37,500 bases of DNA from the NCBI GenBank assembly GCA_963575745.1, contig CAUYUJ010014327.1, positions 17,501-55,000 of the forward strand, written 5' to 3'. The notes beneath the pieces are model-generated. The model saw nothing but the letters and a program-made list of their open reading frames with translations, did not search any database and was not told the DNA's origin. Made by a program: the position numbers and the translations under genes. The stretch is from Prorocentrum cordatum (lineage: Eukaryota; Sar; Dinophyceae; Prorocentrales; Prorocentraceae). Positions within the stretch are counted from its first letter, which is position 1, and each line of letters starts with the position of its first letter. Below, in pieces: positions 34,148-37,500 of the stretch.

Positions 34148-34176
34148 CCTCGCCTTTAACCTTCTCCGTTTAAAGT

Positions 34177-34181
34177 TAGGT
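34177..34181. repeat. Target-site duplication (right), TAGGT
   Basis: Partner of 17592-17596. Joining the two flanks at one TAGGT restores a continuous host sequence reading GGGTTAGGTCGGGCATG, which continues into the dispersed repeat also found at 1124. Confidence 0.85.
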
Positions 34182-34350
34182 CGGGCATGTCTCCCCTACA
34201 GGCAGATTTGGGGGATAACCTAAAAATAATCAATTTTTTACAAAAAAACATTCAAGAATAGTAAAACCACCGTCCCCAGACTAATTGTTTTACTATGTGT
34301 GAGCTCTCCTGCTGCAGAGGGACAGACCAGACTTCAAGGTAGGGCAGCTG
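34177..34350 (+). repeat. Dispersed repeat interrupted by the retrotransposon (modules 1 and 2)
   Basis: CCCCTACAGGCAGATTTG, AACCTAAAAATAATC and TTCAAGAATAGT match module 1 at 1140-1240. CCAGACTAAT, CTCTCCTGCTGCAGAGGGAC and GACTTCAAGG match module 2 at 2460-2515. Here the modules are contiguous, so this is the more intact copy, but the retrotransposon landed at its left edge. Confidence 0.65.
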
Positions 34351-34469
34351 CCCTGGCCGCCAGGCCCAAGAGGCGCCGCGCGGTCCTCTCCGCGCCCCCG
34401 TGGCGTCCCTCGGTAGAACCCGGTTCGGGGACCTGCTGACCCGTGTCAATCCAGAACCGGGTCAGTCAG

Positions 34470-34590
34470 GCCTTGCAGGATCCTGCGAGATCCTGCACCC
34501 AGACCTGGGTCAGCGCGTGGGATCCTGCAGGATCCTGCACCCAAACCCGGGTCAATGCGACCCCGGCCCTGCAAGATCCTGCAAGATCGG
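34470..34590. repeat. GATCCTGCA tandem repeat
   Basis: GCAGGATCCTGCRRGATCCTG followed by CACCCARACCYGGGTCA occurs twice and a half at roughly 50-60 bp spacing; GATCCTGCAGGATC is itself palindromic. Confidence 0.75.
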
Positions 34591-34694
34591 GCGCTCTGGG
34601 GAGGCTCTCCCCCGCACTGTCTCGCCGGGCCTCCTGTGGCAGCCCCCCAGAATAGACACCACCAGCCACGTAGGGGAATGGGGAGGGGGAGAAG

Positions 34695-35386
34695 GAGGAG
34701 GAGGAGGAGGAGGAGGAGGAGGAGGAGGAGGGTGGAAGGAGGAGAGGAGGAGGATGGAAGAAGGAGGAGGAGGAGGAGGAGGAGGAGGAGGAGTACGAGG
34801 AGGAGGAGGAGGAGACTCTCCTCGCTCTTCCAACCTCCTCTTCCTCCCCTTCGAGAGAGGGGTGGTGGTGGTGTGGTAGTGCGGCGTGTGAAAGCTAAGC
34901 CCCGTATGAAAGGACCATCGGGCTCTCGACCCTCGGACCCTAGGACCCTCAGAGCCTCCTCCTCCTCCTCCTCCTCCTCCTCCTCCTCCTCCTCCCTCCT
35001 ACCCCTCCCCCTCCTCCTCCCCATTCCCCTCCTCCTCCTCCTCCTCCTTCTCCTTTTCTTGTTTAGTCTGCTTCTTCTGACTATGATTATTAATACTATT
35101 ATTATTGATGTTATTATTATTACTATTATTATTATGATTATTATTATGATTATTATTATTACGATTCTTCTTATTATTACTATTATTAGTATTATTACTA
35201 CGATTATTAGCATGATTAGTATTCTCATTGTTATTATTATGTTTATTAATAATACTCTGCTTCGTCGTATTGTTCTTGTTATTATTATCCTTCCTCCTCC
35301 TCCTCCTCCTCCTCCTCCTCCCCCTCCTCATCCTCCTCCTCCTCCTCCTCCTCCTCCTCCTCCTCCTCCTCCTCCTCCTCCTCCCC
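34695..35386. repeat. GGA, TCC and ATT trinucleotide microsatellites
   Basis: GGA runs at about 34695-34730 and 34765-34812, TCC at about 34957-35050, an ATT/ATTATG tract at about 35085-35290, then TCC at about 35294-35386. The adjacency of GGA and TCC blocks gives inverted complementarity over tens of bases. No gene is supported between them. Confidence 0.93.
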
Positions 35387-35389
35387 CTA

Positions 35390-35840
35390 CCCCTACAATC
35401 GGCGGCGAGCGGGGGTGGGGGAAGTGAGGAGGAGGCCTTCGCAGAAGGCGTCGGGACTTCTCAGAAGCCCTCGCGCGTGCTGAGACGTTGCTGTTTGTCT
35501 CCGGGGAAGGCTCAGCACACTGCTCAGAAGGCCGGGGGACGTCGGAGCCTTCTGAGACGGCCTTCTCCTTCTCACTTCCCCCCCTCGGTCGCCGCCGACT
35601 CCTGTGCTGGCAACATGTAGATCCATATCCACTGCATCCTGGAATTCTGGGTTCCCTGCTGCAGACAACCGAGACGCGGTGGATAAGGATAAAAATCTGA
35701 CCCCCAGAGGTACGATTTCTGCTCAATCCACTGCGCCTCGGCCTTCTGGAGCCCCTTCCCAGAAAGTCCAAGGCGCAATGAAAACAGATATTTGCCCGCA
35801 AGGGTGCGTGTTGTCGCCAGGCGGCTGATCCGTCGCTGCT
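35390..35840. other. Unassigned spacer
   Basis: No recognised domain. GATCCATATCCACTGCATCCTG and GGATAAGGATAAAAATCTGA show short self-similarity only. Frames on both strands lack recognisable motifs. Confidence 0.35.
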
Positions 35841-35844
35841 TCAC

Positions 35845-36000
35845 CCGGCCCTCCTCCTCCTCCTCCTGCTCCTGGTTCCTGTCGGCTAGTGCGTTCGGTG
35901 AACGCAGCCCTCCCTACTGCTCCTCCTCCCCCTCCTCCTCCTCCTCCTCCTCATCCTCCTCCTCAACCTCCTCCTCCTCATCGCCCTCCTCCGATTCCCG
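35845..36000. repeat. Interrupted TCC microsatellite
   Basis: TCC runs near 35852-35870 and 35918-35985 separated by unique sequence. The interval 36010-36460 after it shows no gene I can name. Confidence 0.85.
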
Positions 36001-36469
36001 TGCACACGAAGGCCGCGGATCTCTCGACCACTTCTCCGTTTGGGCCAGCTTCTCGTCCCGAGTCGTTCCCTGATGGTGCCCAAGGTCTAGACAACGACTC
36101 CCGGAGCCGCACGTGGCAACAAACCTTCGCCTGTCTTCCCTGAGATCCGATCGGGGTTGCCAAAGGTGCCCCTGGCCCAAGGTGCCGCCAGCTTTCCGCT
36201 CCAATTTGGAGCCCCTGGGGCCCTCTGGGCCTTGTGATGGGGCTCTGGAGGCCGTGGGGCCCTCCTTTGGTCTCCTGGGTGCACCTTGAGCCAGGGGCCA
36301 GAGGCACATCTAGCAGCATCCGATCCGAAGGCACGAAAATTGCTGAGAAACTCGACTGGAACCCTGGTCCCCATTTGCTCACGGCAATGTCTTAAGGCCG
36401 GACCGATCCGCGAGTACCCCTGGGCCCGAAGCGCGAGGCATAGCGGCCTGCAGTGAAAAAAAGTGCAGC

Positions 36470-36545
36470 GCCAGGATTGGATAGCTGCTCGGCTCCAAGG
36501 CGTCGGAGGTCGGGGTCTTGCCAGAGGATAGAAGAAGAAAAACAA
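36470..36545 (-). repeat. Linker repeat, inverted copy of 16976-17057
   Basis: In reverse complement it reads TTTTTCTTCTTCTATCCTCT and ACCTCCGACGCCTTGGAG, with few differences from the copy at 16976. A third, weaker relative lies at about 36775-36835. Confidence 0.75.
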
Positions 36546-36710
36546 CATACATAGACATTAACTGTTGGCGCTCCGCGCGGATTTCTTGGCTCCGCGCCGA
36601 ACTCCGCTTCCTGGCGCGCGGAGCGCGCCGGAGGCGGCGCCAGAGGCGCCGCGGGGGGGGGCCCAGCGCAGATCCAAGAAATCCGCGCGGAGTGTCAAAT
36701 GTTTATGTTC
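36543..36710. mobile_element. MITE-like GC-rich foldback element (copy C)
   Basis: The left arm CTGTTGGCGCTCCGCGCGG continues into ATTTCTTGG. The right arm is CCAAGAAATCCGCGCGGAG followed by TGTCAAATGTTTATG. The centre GCGGCGCC-AGA-GGCGCCGC is the same 8-bp-stem palindrome as in copy A, read from the other strand. Beyond the GC arms, ACATTAACTGTT pairs imperfectly with the right flank, so the terminal repeats may exceed 30 bp. Confidence 0.8.
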
Positions 36711-36896
36711 ATGTCGTTCTCCACACGCTGGAGCGGACTGCCCCTGCCTCGCCGCCGACGGCAAAAGGTTATGCCGTGTTTCCTTCTTCGAGAGGCGGTG
36801 TTGGCGGTCTGGGTCTCGCCGGAGGAGGGAGGGTTCGGTACACATCAGCGCATGGTCTGGCCGCGCCAGGCCGAGCCGCCCCGGGCCGAAGCGGCT

Positions 36897-37068
36897 GCGG
36901 GCCGCGGCCCTCCCTCCGGGGAGGGGCTCGACAGAAATGCAGCAAGTCGTCTGGGCCGCAGACATCCAGCGCTCCCGTATTTGCGGGCCGCGGCCCTCCC
37001 TCCGGGGAGGGGCTCGACAGAAATGCAGCAAGTCGTCTGGGCCGCAGACATCCAGCGCTCCCGTATTT
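36897..37068 (+). repeat. Perfect 86-bp tandem duplication
   Basis: Two identical units, each starting GCGGGCCGCGGCCCTCCCTC and ending CAGCGCTCCCGTATTT, at 36897-36982 and 36983-37068. Identity implies a recent event or an assembly duplication. Confidence 0.93.
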
Positions 37069-37079
37069 TCGATGCGTGG

Positions 37080-37500
37080 ACCCCCAGATAGTTTCGATGT
37101 GTAGATACCGCTTTCATTAGTACACGTCAGTCGGAAGAAGGTTTGGCGCGGCTCGCGGTTTGGCGCGTCGATTGCTTCGCCATCTGGTCACTTCTTGCTC
37201 CACGGTTGTCAGAAAATGCCCCCCCAAAAGGTCTGGACAACTTCCCCAGGGCCGGTTGATGTTCATCCTGACCTATCTCTTGACGGTCTCGCGACCCGTT
37301 GAGCCCCCCCGTGGCCGAAAAAAAAACCAAAAAAGCCGGCTGCTCCAATTTGGGTCGGACACCTCAGCTTCTTAAACTGCGGGGCACTAGAACACACATG
37401 GCGGGTTGCGGAAACTCTGACCCTTAGGAAAGCAATCTCCACCCCCACCAGGGAAATCTTGGCCCCGCTGGGCAATCTACCCCCCCCCCCTGGGTGCGGA
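37080..37500. other. Unassigned right end of window
   Basis: No gene seen. ACTTCCCCAGGGCCGGTTGA followed by TTCATCCTGA at about 37240 resembles 160-195 at the left end (ACTTCCCCCAGGCTGGCTTTTCATCCTCCTGA), so a diverged dispersed repeat lies at both edges of the window. Confidence 0.4.

Larger units (their letters stand above)
17597..34176 (-). mobile_element. Giant Ty1/copia-like LTR retrotransposon
   Basis: A complete 16,580-bp element on the minus strand with two 286-bp LTRs, TAGGT target duplications and a primer-binding site for initiator tRNA-Met. Domain order is Gag, CCHC, Tpt1-like, RING-H2, retropepsin-like, methyltransferase-like, integrase, reverse transcriptase, RNase H. Integrase before reverse transcriptase is the copia order. 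All pieces fit one ancestral polyprotein (34030 to 17985), now cut into open segments by three in-frame stops and several one-base frame changes. It is about three times the length of Ty1 or Copia. Without products in trans this copy should be inactive, unless some breaks are sequence errors or recoding sites. Confidence 0.96.
33891..34176 (-). repeat. 5' LTR of the retrotransposon
   Basis: 286 bp, the right-hand copy. In element sense it begins ACTTTAAACGGAG and ends GTTTTCGACT. It differs from the left copy at only six positions, all within the 18 bp that encode polyprotein residues 31-37. It holds a TATA-like box, a spliced-leader-like stretch and the first 46 codons of the polyprotein. 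The ends are not the usual TG...CA. Confidence 0.95.

Noticed and set aside
34446-35427. Hydrophobic Ile/Leu-rich frames that look like membrane proteins
   Set aside because: They translate ATT and TCC trinucleotide runs; no conserved residues flank them.

Overview
The window reads as nuclear DNA of a repeat-rich, GC-rich eukaryote. A dinoflagellate is the likeliest source. The reasons are the style of the giant copia-type polyprotein, a spliced-leader-like stretch in its LTR, and large expanses of foldback, minisatellite and microsatellite DNA with almost no genes. This assignment is inference: no rRNA, tRNA or intact host gene is present to fix the taxon.

The central feature is a 16.58 kb Ty1/copia-like LTR retrotransposon on the minus strand (17597-34176). 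It has two 286-bp LTRs, 5-bp target duplications (TAGGT) and a primer-binding site matching the 3' end of initiator tRNA-Met directly against the 5' LTR. Its coding region looks like one ancestral polyprotein of about 5,350 codons that starts inside the LTR. The order is membrane-anchored Gag with CCHC zinc knuckle, a complete Tpt1/KptA RNA 2'-phosphotransferase domain, RING-H2 finger, retropepsin-like protease, two methyltransferase-like segments, integrase, reverse transcriptase and RNase H. The Tpt1 and RING modules are cargo not expected in a copia element. This copy is broken by in-frame stops at 28197, 24573 and 23668 and by single-base frameshifts near 29765, 24470, 23410 and 18497, plus a self-compensating pair between about 22400 and 21960.

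About 45 copies of a 14-15 bp hairpin (GCGGN-loop-N'CCGC) are scattered through the coding region of this element. The innermost stem pair covaries (G-C, A-T, C-G). I saw none elsewhere in the window. This looks like a nucleic-acid-level repeat that has spread through the protein linkers.

Left of the element (1-17596): GC-rich diverged tandem repeats (655-3020) interrupted by an 89-bp minisatellite; a dispersed repeat family (4950-7535); long same-strand runs of a CAAGAxGGCC motif (6590-7150, 12300-13270, 14260-15870); CA, TCC and CG-alternating microsatellites; and foldback elements with GC-rich arms at 3158, 8593, 10000, 16815 and 17053. The only host coding signal I can support is a probable sulfotransferase exon on the minus strand at 10602-10777.

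Right of the element (34177-37500): the interrupted target repeat, GGA/TCC/ATT microsatellites, another foldback element at 36543 and a perfect 86-bp duplication. No gene is recognised there.
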